Under the pieces are notes generated by a model. It saw nothing but the letters and a program-made list of their open reading frames with translations, searched no databases and was not told the origin of the DNA. Of a stretch of 64,000 nucleotides of DNA, positions 10,102 to 18,957 are shown one piece after another. This DNA is from Streptococcus sp. Marseille-Q5986 (GTDB lineage: Bacteria; Bacillota; Bacilli; Lactobacillales; Streptococcaceae): assembly GCF_946902915.1 (NCBI RefSeq), contig NZ_CAMPPY010000001.1:248001-312000 (forward strand), in the 5' to 3' direction. Made by a program: the position numbers and the translations under genes. Each line of letters begins with the position of its first letter. The first letter of the stretch is position 1.

Positions 10102-10584
10102 ATGGCAGAAAAAACTTACCCAATGACCCTTGAGGAAAAGGAAAAACTTGAAAAAGAATTAGAAGAATTGAAACTCGTTCGTCGCCCTGAAGTAGTAGAG
10201 CGTATCAAAATTGCTCGTTCATACGGGGATCTTTCAGAAAATAGCGAGTACGAAGCAGCTAAGGATGAACAAGCTTTTGTTGAAGGACAAATTTCAAGTC
10301 TAGAAACAAAAATTCGCTATGCTGAAATCGTCAATAGTGACTCAGTTGCCCAAGACGAAGTAGCGATTGGTAAAACAGTTACTATCCAAGAAATTGGTGA
10401 GGACGAAGAAGAAGTTTATATTATCGTAGGTTCAGCAGGTGCGGATGCTTTCGCTGGGAAGGTATCAAATGAAAGTCCGATTGGACAAGCTTTAATCGGT
10501 AAAAAGACAGGTGATATTGTTACGATTGAGACACCTGTTGGTAGTTACGATGTCAAAATTTTAAAGGTTGAAAAAACAGCCTAA
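10102..10584 (+). CDS. greA: Transcription elongation factor GreA
   Basis: Factor of 160 residues that enters the RNA polymerase secondary channel and stimulates cleavage of backtracked RNA. The N-terminal coiled coil (about 1-75) contains the conserved [15 protein letters not shown] tip with the catalytic acidic pair. The C-terminal FKBP-like domain ends in [14 protein letters not shown]. The RBS is weak. It follows the mltG terminator, so read-through or an unseen promoter serves it. Confidence 0.97.
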   Translation: MAEKTYPMTLEEKEKLEKELEELKLVRRPEVVERIKIARSYGDLSENSEYEAAKDEQAFVEGQISSLETKIRYAEIVNSDSVAQDEVAIGKTVTIQEIGEDEEEVYIIVGSAGADAFAGKVSNESPIGQALIGKKTGDIVTIETPVGSYDVKILKVEKTA

Positions 10585-10660
10585 ATAGAATGAAAATGGA
10601 GTAGTGGAGGTCTTGACTTGCTCAACTCCTTTTTGATTTTTTGAATAAATAGGAGATTAT

Positions 10661-12025
10661 ATGAGTTCAAATAAGAAAAAAATAAAATGGAGCGTGGTTT
10701 AACCAATCGTCATGTTCAGGTGATGGCTATTGCGGGGACAATCGGAACCGGACTTTTCTTAGGTGCTGGGCGTTCTATCATCCTTACTGGACCTTCTATC
10801 ATCCTGATTTATATGATTACTGGAGCCTTTATGTTCCTCATGATGCGGGCTGCTGGGGAGATGCTCTATCAGGATCCAGAACAACATACTTTTATCAACT
10901 TTATCACCCGTCATTTTGGGAAAGGCTGGGGGTATTTCTCGGTTTGGTCTTATTGGTTGTCTGTTATCTTTATCGGTATGGCAGAAATCACTGCTATCTC
11001 TCACTATGTTCAGTTCTGGTTCCCTAGCTGGCCAAGTTGGATGATTGAGATTGGATTTTTGACTATTCTAGCCTTGGTCAATCTGATTGCGGTTAAGCTC
11101 TTTGGAGAAGTCGAGTTTTGGTTTGCTATGGTTAAGATTGTGGCTATTTTAGCTATGATTGCAACAGGAGTCTTTATGGTCTTGACAGGATTTGAAACAC
11201 CATATGGTGCTGCAAGTTTGGCAAATATCAGCAATCAATTCTCTCTTTTCCCAAATGGAGTTATGAACTTTGTCATGACCTTTCAAATGGTATTTTTTGC
11301 CTATCTGATGATTGAATTTATCGGAGTGACAACCTCTGAAACGAAGAATCCTCGTCAGGTTTTGCCAAAAGCAGTTAAAGAAATTCCTCTTCGAATGGTC
11401 TTCTTTTATGGTGGAGCTCTATTAGCTATTATATCTATCATTCCCTGGAGAGAACTTGCTTCTTCAGATTCACCATTTGTTACAGTATTTGAATTGGCAG
11501 GTGTCAAGTGGGCGGCAGCTCTGACTAACTTCTTCGTTTTGACGTCGGCCGCATCTGCTCTTAATTCAACCCTCTATTCAACAGGACGACACCTCTACCA
11601 GATTGCCCATGATTCACCCAATCGCTTCCTAAAAGCGATCAAGGCAAATACTCTCTCTCGCCATAATGTTCCACAAAATGCTATTATTACTTCAGCAACC
11701 TTAATTGCTCTGGCTGCCTTTATCAATGTGTTGCCAGGTGTTTTGGCTGCCTTTGCTTTGATTACGGCGTCTTCATCAGGTGTCTATATCGCGATTTATA
11801 TCTTGATCATGGTGACTCATCTCAAATACCGCAAGTCACAAGACTTTATGGCGGATGGCTACCTCATGCCCCATTACCGTTTTCTAAATCCTTTAACCAT
11901 GCTCTTCTTTACCTTTGTCTTTGTAACCCTCTTTTTACAAGAATCTACTTTTATGGGGGGCAGTTGGTTCTGCTATCTGGATTATCGTTTTCGGAATTTA
12001 TAGCCAGTGGAAATTTAGAAAATAG
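10661..12025 (+). pseudogene. APC-family amino acid permease, frameshifted at both ends
   Basis: Cytoplasmic-membrane amino acid transporter of the AAT/APC family, with about 12 hydrophobic segments and the signature GTIGTGLFLGAGRSI. The RBS-preceded ATG at 10661 (AGGAG at 10651) reads MSSNKKKIKW and stops after 13 codons. One more A in the A7 run at 10676-10682 would join it to MERGLTNRHVQVMAIAG. At the 3' end a G6 run at 11955-11960 has one G too many. Removing one restores GAVGSAIWIIVFGIYSQW and the natural stop at 12023-12025. As written, only a version starting at the internal ATG 10687 with a scrambled C-terminus (stop at 12003) could be made. Homopolymer slippage could be phase variation, decay or sequencing error. 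Confidence 0.82.
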
Positions 12026-12032
12026 ATTAAAG

Positions 12033-12063
12033 ACTCATCAACTCAGGTTGGTGAGTTTTTTTC
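12033..12063 (+). terminator. Terminator after the permease gene
   Basis: 10-bp stem ACTCATCAAC / GTTGGTGAGT with a TCAG loop, followed by seven T. Confidence 0.88.
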
Positions 12064-12067
12064 TAGT

Positions 12068-12096
12068 TTGACAGTCTATTGAAATAAGATTATAAT
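12068..12096 (+). promoter_or_regulatory. Consensus promoter for the 12127 GNAT gene
   Basis: Perfect TTGACA at 12068, a 17-bp spacer and perfect TATAAT at 12091. It is the most consensus-like sigma-70-type promoter noted in the window. Confidence 0.85.
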
Positions 12097-12126
12097 CAAG
12101 CTGTAAATAGTTCTAAGGAGGTTTGG

Positions 12127-12537
12127 ATGCACGTTAGATTGGAAAATAAGGAGTCGCATAAAGCGCAAGAAATAGGGAATTTGATTCGTGCTTATAATCG
12201 TTCCAAACGAGAAGAGGCTGAAAGCGAGCCACTGAACCTTTATGTTGAAGATGAAAAGGGCAATCTCTTGGCGGGATTAGTAGCAGAGACTTTCGGAAAT
12301 TGGTTGGAAATCGAGTATTTGTTTGTGAAAGAGGAATTGAGAGGACAGGGAATCGGTTCAAGACTATTGGAGCAAGCTGAAAATGAAGCTAAGAATCGAA
12401 ACTGTCAGTTTGCTTTCGTGAACACTTACCAGTTTCAAGCACCAGATTTTTATAAAATGCATGGCTATAAGGAAGCCTTTGCTTTGCAAGACTATCCCTA
12501 TACAGGGCAAAGATTTTATTACCAAAAGGATTTGTAA
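12127..12537 (+). CDS. GNAT-family N-acetyltransferase
   Basis: Acetyltransferase of 136 residues with acetyl-CoA loop VKEELRGQGIGSRLLEQAE and C-terminal VNTYQFQAPDFYKMHGY, a pattern seen in small streptococcal GNATs of unknown substrate. The start is well supported by AAGGAGG seven bases upstream. A perfect-consensus promoter drives it. The HAD gene follows after 58 bases. Confidence 0.88.
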   Translation: MHVRLENKESHKAQEIGNLIRAYNRSKREEAESEPLNLYVEDEKGNLLAGLVAETFGNWLEIEYLFVKEELRGQGIGSRLLEQAENEAKNRNCQFAFVNTYQFQAPDFYKMHGYKEAFALQDYPYTGQRFYYQKDL

Positions 12538-12595
12538 GGTGAGTATGAAGGTATAGTACAAAGAGAGACTCGCACATAAGTATGGAGGTGGACAG

Positions 12596-13192
12596 ATGGA
12601 TATAATATTGGATATGGGCAACGTTTTATTAGAATGGAACAAGGATAAGATTTTACAAGGCGTTTCGGAGATGAAGAAAGATTACCTAATTTTAGATAAG
12701 AGCATTTTTCAGTCGGGGCTTTGGTTAAGATTAGATCTTGGGACTATGACGAGAGAAGAATTGGTGCTTAAAGTTGTGTCAATGATTGGTAGTGCCTATC
12801 AAAAGAAGGTTGAAGAAGTTATCTGGAACTGGCCTAACTACATTGATATTTATAGGGAGGTCTTTCCTATCTTGTCAGAACTAAAGAAAAAAGGTCATCG
12901 GATTTTTGTTTTGTCCAATACCTCAAAGGTATTTTACGACTTGCTGGAAGAGCACCTATCTCCCTTAAAAGAACTTTTAGATGGCTTTGTCTTATCCTGT
13001 GATATAAAAGCTATAAAGCCTGATTTGGTAATGTTTAAGGAGATTCTCGATAAATACCAGCTAGATCCTACAAATTGTGTCTTTCTAGACGATATTGAGG
13101 ACAATACAAACGCAGCTGAGAAATTGGGCATCAAGAGCTATCAGGTCAAGAAAAGAAGTGATGTCATCGATATTTTGAAATCCTATAGTTAA
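12596..13192 (+). CDS. HAD-superfamily hydrolase (subfamily IA)
   Basis: Cytoplasmic phosphatase-like protein of 198 residues. Motif I is unusual: DMGNVLLEW, with the nucleophile Asp but not the DxDGTL form, as in YihX-like members. Motif II is VLSNTS, motif III is the lysine in AIKPDLVMFKEIL, and motif IV is VFLDDIEDN. The substrate is not predictable, but sugar phosphates are common for this subgroup. The RBS GGAGGT precedes the ATG. A terminator follows immediately. Confidence 0.88.
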   Translation: MDIILDMGNVLLEWNKDKILQGVSEMKKDYLILDKSIFQSGLWLRLDLGTMTREELVLKVVSMIGSAYQKKVEEVIWNWPNYIDIYREVFPILSELKKKGHRIFVLSNTSKVFYDLLEEHLSPLKELLDGFVLSCDIKAIKPDLVMFKEILDKYQLDPTNCVFLDDIEDNTNAAEKLGIKSYQVKKRSDVIDILKSYS

Positions 13193-13200
13193 AGGCAACG

Positions 13201-13231
13201 CTCTCTATTTTTTGTAGTAGAGAGTCTTTTT
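13201..13231 (+). terminator. Terminator after the HAD gene
   Basis: CTCTCTA / TAGAGAG 7-bp stem followed by TCTTTTTG. Confidence 0.75.
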
Positions 13232-13264
13232 GTTAATAAAATCTTACAAAATGACATTTATATA

Positions 13265-13292
13265 TTGCATTAAGTTAGATATATGGTATAAT
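13265..13292 (+). promoter_or_regulatory. Promoter for the XRE regulator operon
   Basis: TTGCAT at 13265, a 16-bp spacer and TATAAT at 13287, preceded by an extended TGG. Confidence 0.75.
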
Positions 13293-13339
13293 GTTTTTAA
13301 AAGAAGCGCAACTTTTTAAAAATGTGAAGGAGGACGCTA

Positions 13340-13549
13340 GTGGCTAAAAATTTAAAATTAAAATTAGCTCGGGTGGAGCTTGATTTAACACAAGGGGATT
13401 TGGCAGAAGCTGTGGGCGTTACTAGGCAGACTATAGGCTTGATTGAAGCTGGGAAATACAATCCGAGTCTCTCGCTCTGCCAGTCCATTTGCAGATGCTT
13501 AGGCAAAACTTTAGATCAATTATTTTGGGAGGAAGAGGATGAAAAATAG
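13340..13549 (+). CDS. Small XRE-family HTH regulator
   Basis: DNA-binding protein of 69 residues consisting of little more than a Cro/CI-type helix-turn-helix: LTQGDLAEAVGVTRQTIGLIEAGKYNPSL. It starts with GTG, supported by AAGGAGG at 13327-13333. It resembles the YgzD-type regulators that sit before membrane proteins in Firmicutes. Its 3' end overlaps the start of the first membrane-protein gene, so the three genes form a coupled operon. Autoregulation is likely but no operator was identified. Confidence 0.9.
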   Translation: MAKNLKLKLARVELDLTQGDLAEAVGVTRQTIGLIEAGKYNPSLSLCQSICRCLGKTLDQLFWEEEDEK

Positions 13550-14012
13550 AAAAAAACTTGTGATCAAAGATGAACGTACGGAAAAATTGGATGGAAAGAT
13601 TTCAGGAGAAATTCTTTTGGGAATGTACCTATTTTTGGCACTGGAAATTTTTGCCAAAGTTTATATTTTTAATTTAACGCTTCTATCCTATTCACCAGAA
13701 TTACTTTTATTGATTGGAGTAGGTTTGTATGCCATTATTCGCCGCATGTATGTAGGAATTGATATTAGAGATATTGGTGAGAATACTGGAAAAGAAAGAA
13801 TTTTATCTGCTTTGGGATTTTCTATAGTGGTTTTATTGATTGATATCGTAGGCAATCGCGAGGAACTGGTCAGTCTATTGACTTGGAAGTACTCCCTAAA
13901 AGTGGTTCTAGCAGTTATCATCTATCTCGTCGGGAGTTATTCTATGGATAGGGTTATCCTATACTTGAATCGCATAAATCAGCAAGTTTGGGAGGAAGAA
14001 GATGAAAAATAG
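13539..14012 (+). CDS. Integral membrane protein of unknown function
   Basis: 157 residues with four predicted transmembrane helices (about 22-44, 52-70, 86-105 and 117-137) and a short cytoplasmic C-terminus ending in WEEEDEK. The ATG overlaps the end of the HTH gene and uses GGAGGAAGAGG inside that gene as RBS. The arrangement of HTH regulator plus small multispan protein recurs in Firmicutes, but I cannot assign a function. Confidence 0.82.
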   Translation: MKNRKKLVIKDERTEKLDGKISGEILLGMYLFLALEIFAKVYIFNLTLLSYSPELLLLIGVGLYAIIRRMYVGIDIRDIGENTGKERILSALGFSIVVLLIDIVGNREELVSLLTWKYSLKVVLAVIIYLVGSYSMDRVILYLNRINQQVWEEEDEK

Positions 14013-14490
14013 ATTTTTTTATTATCAATTACTAGACGAAAGAGAAGAACAACTGATTAACAAAGCTGGGGCGGAATCCTTTACCCTCTTCAGTGGACTT
14101 GTGCTTCTAAGCTATTTGGTAGCTGTATTAGCACCTGCTCTTTTTAATCCTACTATTCTTCTGGTTAGCCTTTTTCTAGGAATTTTTTTCTTTTTCAACC
14201 GTGCACGACAATTTGGAGTGACCTACTATAGTTGTTTTCATTTTACGATTGTAGGGTGTTTGCTGGTAACTCTCGCTATTACGACTCTCTTGATGTTGCA
14301 GAATTATCAATTCAACATCGAGATTTATCAACACAATCCTTTGAACGTTAAATATTTGTCTGCTTGGGTCATTACTTATCTGATTTACCTTCCTTGGGTT
14401 TTTATCGGCAATCTCGGGCTTAAAAGTTATGGCGAATGGGCTCAAAAAAAGTTTGAGCAAGATATGGATGAACTGGAGAACGGAGAATAG
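14002..14490 (+). CDS. Integral membrane protein of unknown function
   Basis: 162 residues with about four transmembrane helices (roughly 28-46, 50-65, 77-98 and 114-136) and an acidic C-terminus. It begins MKNRFFYYQLLDEREEQLINKAG and overlaps the preceding gene by 11 bases, with the same RBS-start sequence as the previous junction. It is probably a third member of the regulator-membrane protein operon. Function is unknown. Confidence 0.82.
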   Translation: MKNRFFYYQLLDEREEQLINKAGAESFTLFSGLVLLSYLVAVLAPALFNPTILLVSLFLGIFFFFNRARQFGVTYYSCFHFTIVGCLLVTLAITTLLMLQNYQFNIEIYQHNPLNVKYLSAWVITYLIYLPWVFIGNLGLKSYGEWAQKKFEQDMDELENGE

Positions 14491-14525
14491 CTTGTTACTC
14501 TTTTCTCAATCCAGCTAAAATGTGT

Positions 14526-14580
14526 TATAATAGTACTAATTTATTGGAATACATGAAAGTTTTTGAAAATTTTCATGTAT
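14526..14580 (+). promoter_or_regulatory. pncB promoter -10 and leader hairpin
   Basis: TATAAT at 14526-14531 is followed, within the expected 5' UTR, by the inverted repeat ATACATGAAA (14549-14558) / TTTCATGTAT (14571-14580). It has no proper T-run, so it may be an RNA or protein regulatory site rather than a terminator. A niacin-responsive operator is one guess. Confidence 0.5.
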
Positions 14581-14605
14581 TTCTAGTTAAGGAAGTAGGA
14601 AAAGT

Positions 14606-16066
14606 ATGTATCCAGATGATAGTTTGACATTGCACACGGACTTGTACCAGATTAATATGATGCAGGTTTACTTTGACCAAGGGATTCACAATAAGAAGGC
14701 GGTCTTTGAGGTGTATTTCCGCCAACAGCCTTTTAAGAATGGCTATGCGGTTTTTGCTGGTTTGGAAAGAATTGTGAACTATCTTGAAGATTTGCATTTT
14801 TCAGATAGTGATATTGCCTATTTGGAGTCGCTGGGCTACCATGGGGCGTTCTTAGACTACCTCCGCAATTTCAAGTTGGAGTTGACCGTTCGTTCTGCCC
14901 AAGAAGGGGACCTGGTTTTTGCTAATGAACCGATTGTGCAGGTGGAAGGCCCTCTAGCCCAATGTCAGTTGGTTGAAACCGTTCTCTTGAACATCGTTAA
15001 CTACCAGACCTTGGTGGCGACTAAGGCAGCTCGTATTCGTTCGGTTATTGAAGATGAGCCCTTGATGGAGTTTGGGACACGTCGGGCGCAAGAGATGGAT
15101 GCGGCTATCTGGGGAACACGCGCAGCGGTGATTGGCGGTGCCAACGGAACTAGCAATGTGCGTGCTGGTAAACTCTTTGACATTCCAGTATTGGGGACTC
15201 ATGCCCATGCCTTGGTACAAGCTTATGGAAACGACTATGAAGCCTTCAAGGCCTATGCGGCGACTCATCGCGATTGTGTCTTTCTTGTGGATACCTATGA
15301 CACCCTTCGTATCGGTGTGCCAGCTGCTATTCAGGTGGCGCGTGAACTGGGTGACCAGATTAACTTTATGGGTGTGCGGATTGACTCTGGGGATATTGCC
15401 TACATTTCTAAGAAAGTCCGTCAGCAATTGGATGAGGCAGGCTTTACGGAAACTAAGATTTATGCTTCTAATGACCTAGATGAAAATACCATCCTTAATC
15501 TCAAGATGCAAAAGGCTAAGATTGATGTTTGGGGTGTGGGAACCAAGTTAATTACAGCTTACGATCAACCAGCTCTTGGGGCGGTTTACAAGATTGTTGC
15601 GATAGAAGATGAAAATGGGAACATGCGCAATACGATTAAGCTGTCTAATAATGCGGAAAAAGTGTCTACGCCAGGTAAGAAGCAGGTGTGGCGTATTACC
15701 AGTCGTGAAAAAGGTAAGTCAGAAGGTGACTACATCACTTATGATGGTCTTGATGTGAATGACATGACAGAAATCAAGATGTTCCATCCGACTTATACAT
15801 ACATCAAGAAGACCGTTCGTAATTTTGATGCTGTTCCTCTCTTGGTGGATATTTTCAAGGACGGGAAATTGATTTACAACCTGCCTAGCTTGACTGAGAT
15901 TCAGGCTTATGCCCGTAAGGAATTTGACAAGTTGTGGGATGAGTACAAGCGCGTGCTCAATCCGCAACACTATCCAGTGGATTTGGCGCGTGATGTATGG
16001 CAAGACAAGATGGACTTGATTGATAAGATGCGCAAGGAAGCTCTTGGTGAAGGAGAAGAAGAATGA
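14606..16066 (+). CDS. pncB: Nicotinate phosphoribosyltransferase
   Basis: Converts nicotinate and PRPP (with ATP) to nicotinate mononucleotide, the entry step of the Preiss-Handler NAD salvage route. The 486 residues fit the Gram-positive length. The N-terminus [18 protein letters not shown], the [12 protein letters not shown] active-site block and the phosphate-binding [18 protein letters not shown] block are characteristic. Its stop overlaps the ATG of nadE, so two steps of NAD synthesis are coupled. An inverted repeat in the leader could be a control site. Confidence 0.96.
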   Translation: MYPDDSLTLHTDLYQINMMQVYFDQGIHNKKAVFEVYFRQQPFKNGYAVFAGLERIVNYLEDLHFSDSDIAYLESLGYHGAFLDYLRNFKLELTVRSAQEGDLVFANEPIVQVEGPLAQCQLVETVLLNIVNYQTLVATKAARIRSVIEDEPLMEFGTRRAQEMDAAIWGTRAAVIGGANGTSNVRAGKLFDIPVLGTHAHALVQAYGNDYEAFKAYAATHRDCVFLVDTYDTLRIGVPAAIQVARELGDQINFMGVRIDSGDIAYISKKVRQQLDEAGFTETKIYASNDLDENTILNLKMQKAKIDVWGVGTKLITAYDQPALGAVYKIVAIEDENGNMRNTIKLSNNAEKVSTPGKKQVWRITSREKGKSEGDYITYDGLDVNDMTEIKMFHPTYTYIKKTVRNFDAVPLLVDIFKDGKLIYNLPSLTEIQAYARKEFDKLWDEYKRVLNPQHYPVDLARDVWQDKMDLIDKMRKEALGEGEEE

Positions 16067-16887
16067 GTTTGCAAGAAATGATTATCCAAGAACTGGGTGT
16101 CAAACCTGTGATTGATGCCAAGGAAGAAATCCGTCGTTCTATTGATTTCTTAAAGAGATACCTGAAAAAGCATCCCTTTCTTAAGACATTTGTATTAGGG
16201 ATTTCTGGAGGACAAGACTCAACCTTAGCAGGTCGATTGGCCCAATTAGCTATGGAAGAAATGCGAGCAGAGACAGGAGATGACAGCTACAAATTTATTG
16301 CTGTCCGCCTGCCCTATGGAGTGCAGGCTGATGAAGCAGATGCTCAAAAAGCCCTCGCTTTCATCCAGCCAGATACCAGCTTGGTAGTTAATATCAAGGA
16401 ATCTGCTGACGCCATGACAGCTGCAGTCGAAGCGACAGGAAGCCCTGTTTCAGACTTCACCAAGGGCAATATCAAGGCTCGTTGCCGTATGATTGCCCAA
16501 TATGCCCTGGCAGGTTCCCATAGCGGAGCGGTCATTGGAACAGACCATGCAGCGGAAAATATCACAGGTTTCTTTACCAAGTTTGGTGACGGTGGTGCGG
16601 ATATTTTACCCCTTTTCCGTTTCAATAAACGTCAAGGAAAACAACTCTTGCAGGAACTTGGCGCAGACCCAGCACTTTATGAAAAAATCCCAACAGCAGA
16701 CCTAGAAGAAGACAAACCTGGACTTGCTGACGAAATAGCCCTCGGAGTCACTTACAATGAAATTGATGATTACCTCGAAGGCAAAACAATCAGTCCAGAA
16801 GCCCAAGTGACTATTGAAAACTGGTGGCATAAAGGCCAACACAAACGCCACCTACCAATCACCATTTTTGATGACTTTTGGGAGTAA
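16063..16887 (+). CDS. nadE: NH3-dependent NAD synthetase
   Basis: Final step of NAD synthesis: ATP-dependent amidation of nicotinate adenine dinucleotide using free ammonia. At 274 residues it is the short form without a glutaminase domain. The PP-loop is [38 protein letters not shown] and [17 protein letters not shown] are typical NadE blocks. It overlaps pncB by four bases. The terminator stem begins inside its stop codon. Confidence 0.97.
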   Translation: MSLQEMIIQELGVKPVIDAKEEIRRSIDFLKRYLKKHPFLKTFVLGISGGQDSTLAGRLAQLAMEEMRAETGDDSYKFIAVRLPYGVQADEADAQKALAFIQPDTSLVVNIKESADAMTAAVEATGSPVSDFTKGNIKARCRMIAQYALAGSHSGAVIGTDHAAENITGFFTKFGDGGADILPLFRFNKRQGKQLLQELGADPALYEKIPTADLEEDKPGLADEIALGVTYNEIDDYLEGKTISPEAQVTIENWWHKGQHKRHLPITIFDDFWE

Positions 16888-16910
16888 AAACCTCCAGTGG
16901 AGGTTTTTAC
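16884..16910 (+). terminator. Terminator after nadE
   Basis: 12-bp perfect stem GTAAAAACCTCC / GGAGGTTTTTAC with a three-base loop. It starts one base before the TAA stop. Confidence 0.85.
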
Positions 16911-16944
16911 CCTGAGCCTAGAAATGAGAAAGTGAAGCATCGTC

Positions 16945-17496
16945 ATGAAAGAAATCGGCACGAAAATGTTACAGACAGAACGTTTGATTTTGAGAAGATT
17001 TGTGGAGAGTGATGCGGAAACCATGTTTCAAAATTGGGCTTCATCTGCTGAGAATTTGACCTATGTCACTTGGAATCCCCATCCTGATGTCGGGGTAACT
17101 CGGAACTCGAGTCGAAATTCGATTGCCTCCTATGCTAATCCCAACTATTACAAATGGGTCATTTGTCTCAAAGAAAAACCAGAGCAAGTGATAGGAGATA
17201 TCAGCATCGTTGAAATGGATGAGATTGACTCTAGCTGTGAGATTGGGTATGTTTTAGGAAAAGATTATTGGGGTCGTGGTATAATGACGGAAGCATTGAA
17301 AGCTGTGCTAGACTTCTGTTTTACTCAAGCAGGTTTTCAAAAAGTCAGAGCTCGTTACGCCAGTCTCAACCCAGCTTCAGGCCGTGTCATGGAAAAGGCT
17401 GGAATGTCCTATCTAAAAACCATTGCCAATGGTGTGGAGAGAAAAGACTGCGTTGCGGACCTTATTTATTACCAGATAAGTAGGGAAGACAGGTGA
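16945..17496 (+). CDS. RimJ/RimL-type GNAT acetyltransferase
   Basis: 183 residues of the RimL-like branch: ERLILRRFVESDAE at the N-terminus, IGYVLGKDYWGRGIMTEALK as acetyl-CoA loop and NPASGRVMEKAGM near the C-terminus. Members acetylate ribosomal protein N-termini or small molecules, and the target here is unknown. An internal ATG at 16966 (MLQTERLIL) is an equally plausible start. Neither has a strong RBS. Confidence 0.85.
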   Translation: MKEIGTKMLQTERLILRRFVESDAETMFQNWASSAENLTYVTWNPHPDVGVTRNSSRNSIASYANPNYYKWVICLKEKPEQVIGDISIVEMDEIDSSCEIGYVLGKDYWGRGIMTEALKAVLDFCFTQAGFQKVRARYASLNPASGRVMEKAGMSYLKTIANGVERKDCVADLIYYQISREDR

Positions 17497-17518
17497 TTTT
17501 CTTTTCTGTATCTATCAA

Positions 17519-17543
17519 AGTCAGACCTTGTCTGGCTTTTTTT
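17519..17543 (+). terminator. Terminator after the RimL-like gene
   Basis: 8-bp stem AGTCAGAC / GTCTGGCT (one G-T pair) with a CTT loop and a seven-T tail. Confidence 0.82.
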
Positions 17544-17621
17544 GTGCCAGATTTCTGAATAAACTGATTAAATTCCTATTTTTCCCTATCATTGTCCCTG
17601 TTTTTTCTTGAGTTTTGGGGC

Positions 17622-17627
17622 TATAAT
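17622..17627 (+). promoter_or_regulatory. -10 element for the ccdA operon
   Basis: TATAAT about 30 bases before the ccdA start. No good -35 at standard spacing. Confidence 0.5.
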
Positions 17628-17659
17628 AGTCCTATCAAATCAAAGAATGGAGGAAGGCA

Positions 17660-18370
17660 ATGGATAATATAATCTTTTTTATCAGTGTTTTTCTTGCTGG
17701 AATTCTTTCCTTCTTTTCTCCTTGTATCTTACCCTTGTTACCTGTCTATGCAGGGGTCTTGTTGGATGACAAAGATGGTGCTCAGGATTCTAGCGAAAAA
17801 TTTTCAATCTCACTTGTTAGTTTATTGCGAACTCTGGCCTTTATAGCGGGGATTTCTTTTATCTTTATCTTACTGGGTTATGGAGCTGGTTTTTTAGGCA
17901 ATTTGCTGTATGCTTCTTGGTTTCAGTATGTGACGGGTGCGGTTATCATTCTCTTGGGCTTACACCAGATGGAAGTCCTACATTTGCAGGGGCTCTACAA
18001 GGAAAGAAGGCTACAATTAAAGAGACAAGGGCAAAAGGGTAACGGCTATAGCCAGGCATTTTTACTGGGGTTAACCTTTAGTTTTGCTTGGACGCCATGT
18101 GTGGGGCCGGTTCTGGGGTCTGTTTTGGCTTTGGCGGCTTCAGGTGGTTCAGGAGCTTGGCAGGGAGCTGGTCTCATGTTGGTTTACACGCTGGGTTTGG
18201 CGCTACCATTTTTGGTTCTAGCTCTCGCCTCCAGCTATGTTTTGAAACATTTCCGAAAACTCCATCCTTACCTCGGAACCCTCAAAAAAGTGGGTGGTTT
18301 CCTCATTATCGTGATGGGAATCTTGGTGTTTTTGGGAAATGCTTCCATTTTGACTACATTATTTGAATAG
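17660..18370 (+). CDS. ccdA: CcdA-type thiol-disulfide electron carrier
   Basis: Polytopic membrane protein of 236 residues with about six helices, DsbD-beta/CcdA family. It carries reducing equivalents from cytoplasmic thioredoxin across the membrane. The two redox cysteines are in FFSPCILPLLPVYAG (helix 1) and AWTPCVGPVLGS (helix 4). The next genes encode a thioredoxin-like lipoprotein and a methionine sulfoxide reductase, so CcdA should feed electrons to both. I recall this as the pneumococcal CcdA1-Etrx1-MsrAB2 system. RBS GGAGGA, and it overlaps the following reading frame. Confidence 0.93.
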   Translation: MDNIIFFISVFLAGILSFFSPCILPLLPVYAGVLLDDKDGAQDSSEKFSISLVSLLRTLAFIAGISFIFILLGYGAGFLGNLLYASWFQYVTGAVIILLGLHQMEVLHLQGLYKERRLQLKRQGQKGNGYSQAFLLGLTFSFAWTPCVGPVLGSVLALAASGGSGAWQGAGLMLVYTLGLALPFLVLALASSYVLKHFRKLHPYLGTLKKVGGFLIIVMGILVFLGNASILTTLFE

Positions 18371-18383
18371 AGAGGAAGAAGAA

Positions 18384-18947
18384 ATGAAAAAATGGCAAAC
18401 ATGTCTCCTTGGAGTAGGCTCAATCTGTTGCTTGGCAGCCTGTTCGACTAAAAATATGTCAGACCAATCTACTATGAAGGAGCAAACCAAAACAGAACAA
18501 GTCAGTTCACAAACTGCGACTAAAGGTCAGGAAGTCGCTGATTTTGAACTGACAGGTGTAGATGGCAAGACCTATCGCTTGTCTGATTACAAGGGCAAGA
18601 AAGTCTATCTCAAATTCTGGGCTTCTTGGTGTTCCATCTGCCTAGCCAGCCTTCCACATACGGATGAAATCGCTAAAGATGCTGGCGATGACTATGTGGT
18701 TCTAACGGTAGTGTCACCAGGACATAAGGGAGAACAAGCAGAAGCGGACTTTAAGAACTGGTATAAGGGCTTGGATTATAAAAATTTCCCAGTTTTAGTT
18801 GACCCATCAGGCAAACTTTTGGAAACTTATGGTGTTCGTTCTTACCCAACTCAAGCCTTTATAGACAAGGAAGGCAAGCTGGTCAAAACCCAGCCAGGTT
18901 TCATGGAAAAAGATGCGATTTTACAAACTTTGAAAGAATTAGCCTAG
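18384..18947 (+). CDS. etrx1: Extracellular thioredoxin-like lipoprotein (TlpA/ResA family)
   Basis: 187 residues starting at ATG 18384, after GAGGAAGAAG. The lipoprotein signal has the lipobox LAAC in [10 protein letters not shown], so it is anchored on the outer face of the membrane. The mature part is a TlpA/AhpC-TSA-like thioredoxin fold with redox motif WCSIC in [14 protein letters not shown] and cis-Pro region [10 protein letters not shown]. It should take electrons from CcdA and reduce the neighbouring MsrAB. The symbol follows recalled pneumococcal naming. Confidence 0.92.
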   Translation: MKKWQTCLLGVGSICCLAACSTKNMSDQSTMKEQTKTEQVSSQTATKGQEVADFELTGVDGKTYRLSDYKGKKVYLKFWASWCSICLASLPHTDEIAKDAGDDYVVLTVVSPGHKGEQAEADFKNWYKGLDYKNFPVLVDPSGKLLETYGVRSYPTQAFIDKEGKLVKTQPGFMEKDAILQTLKELA

Positions 18948-18957
18948 GAGATATCCT

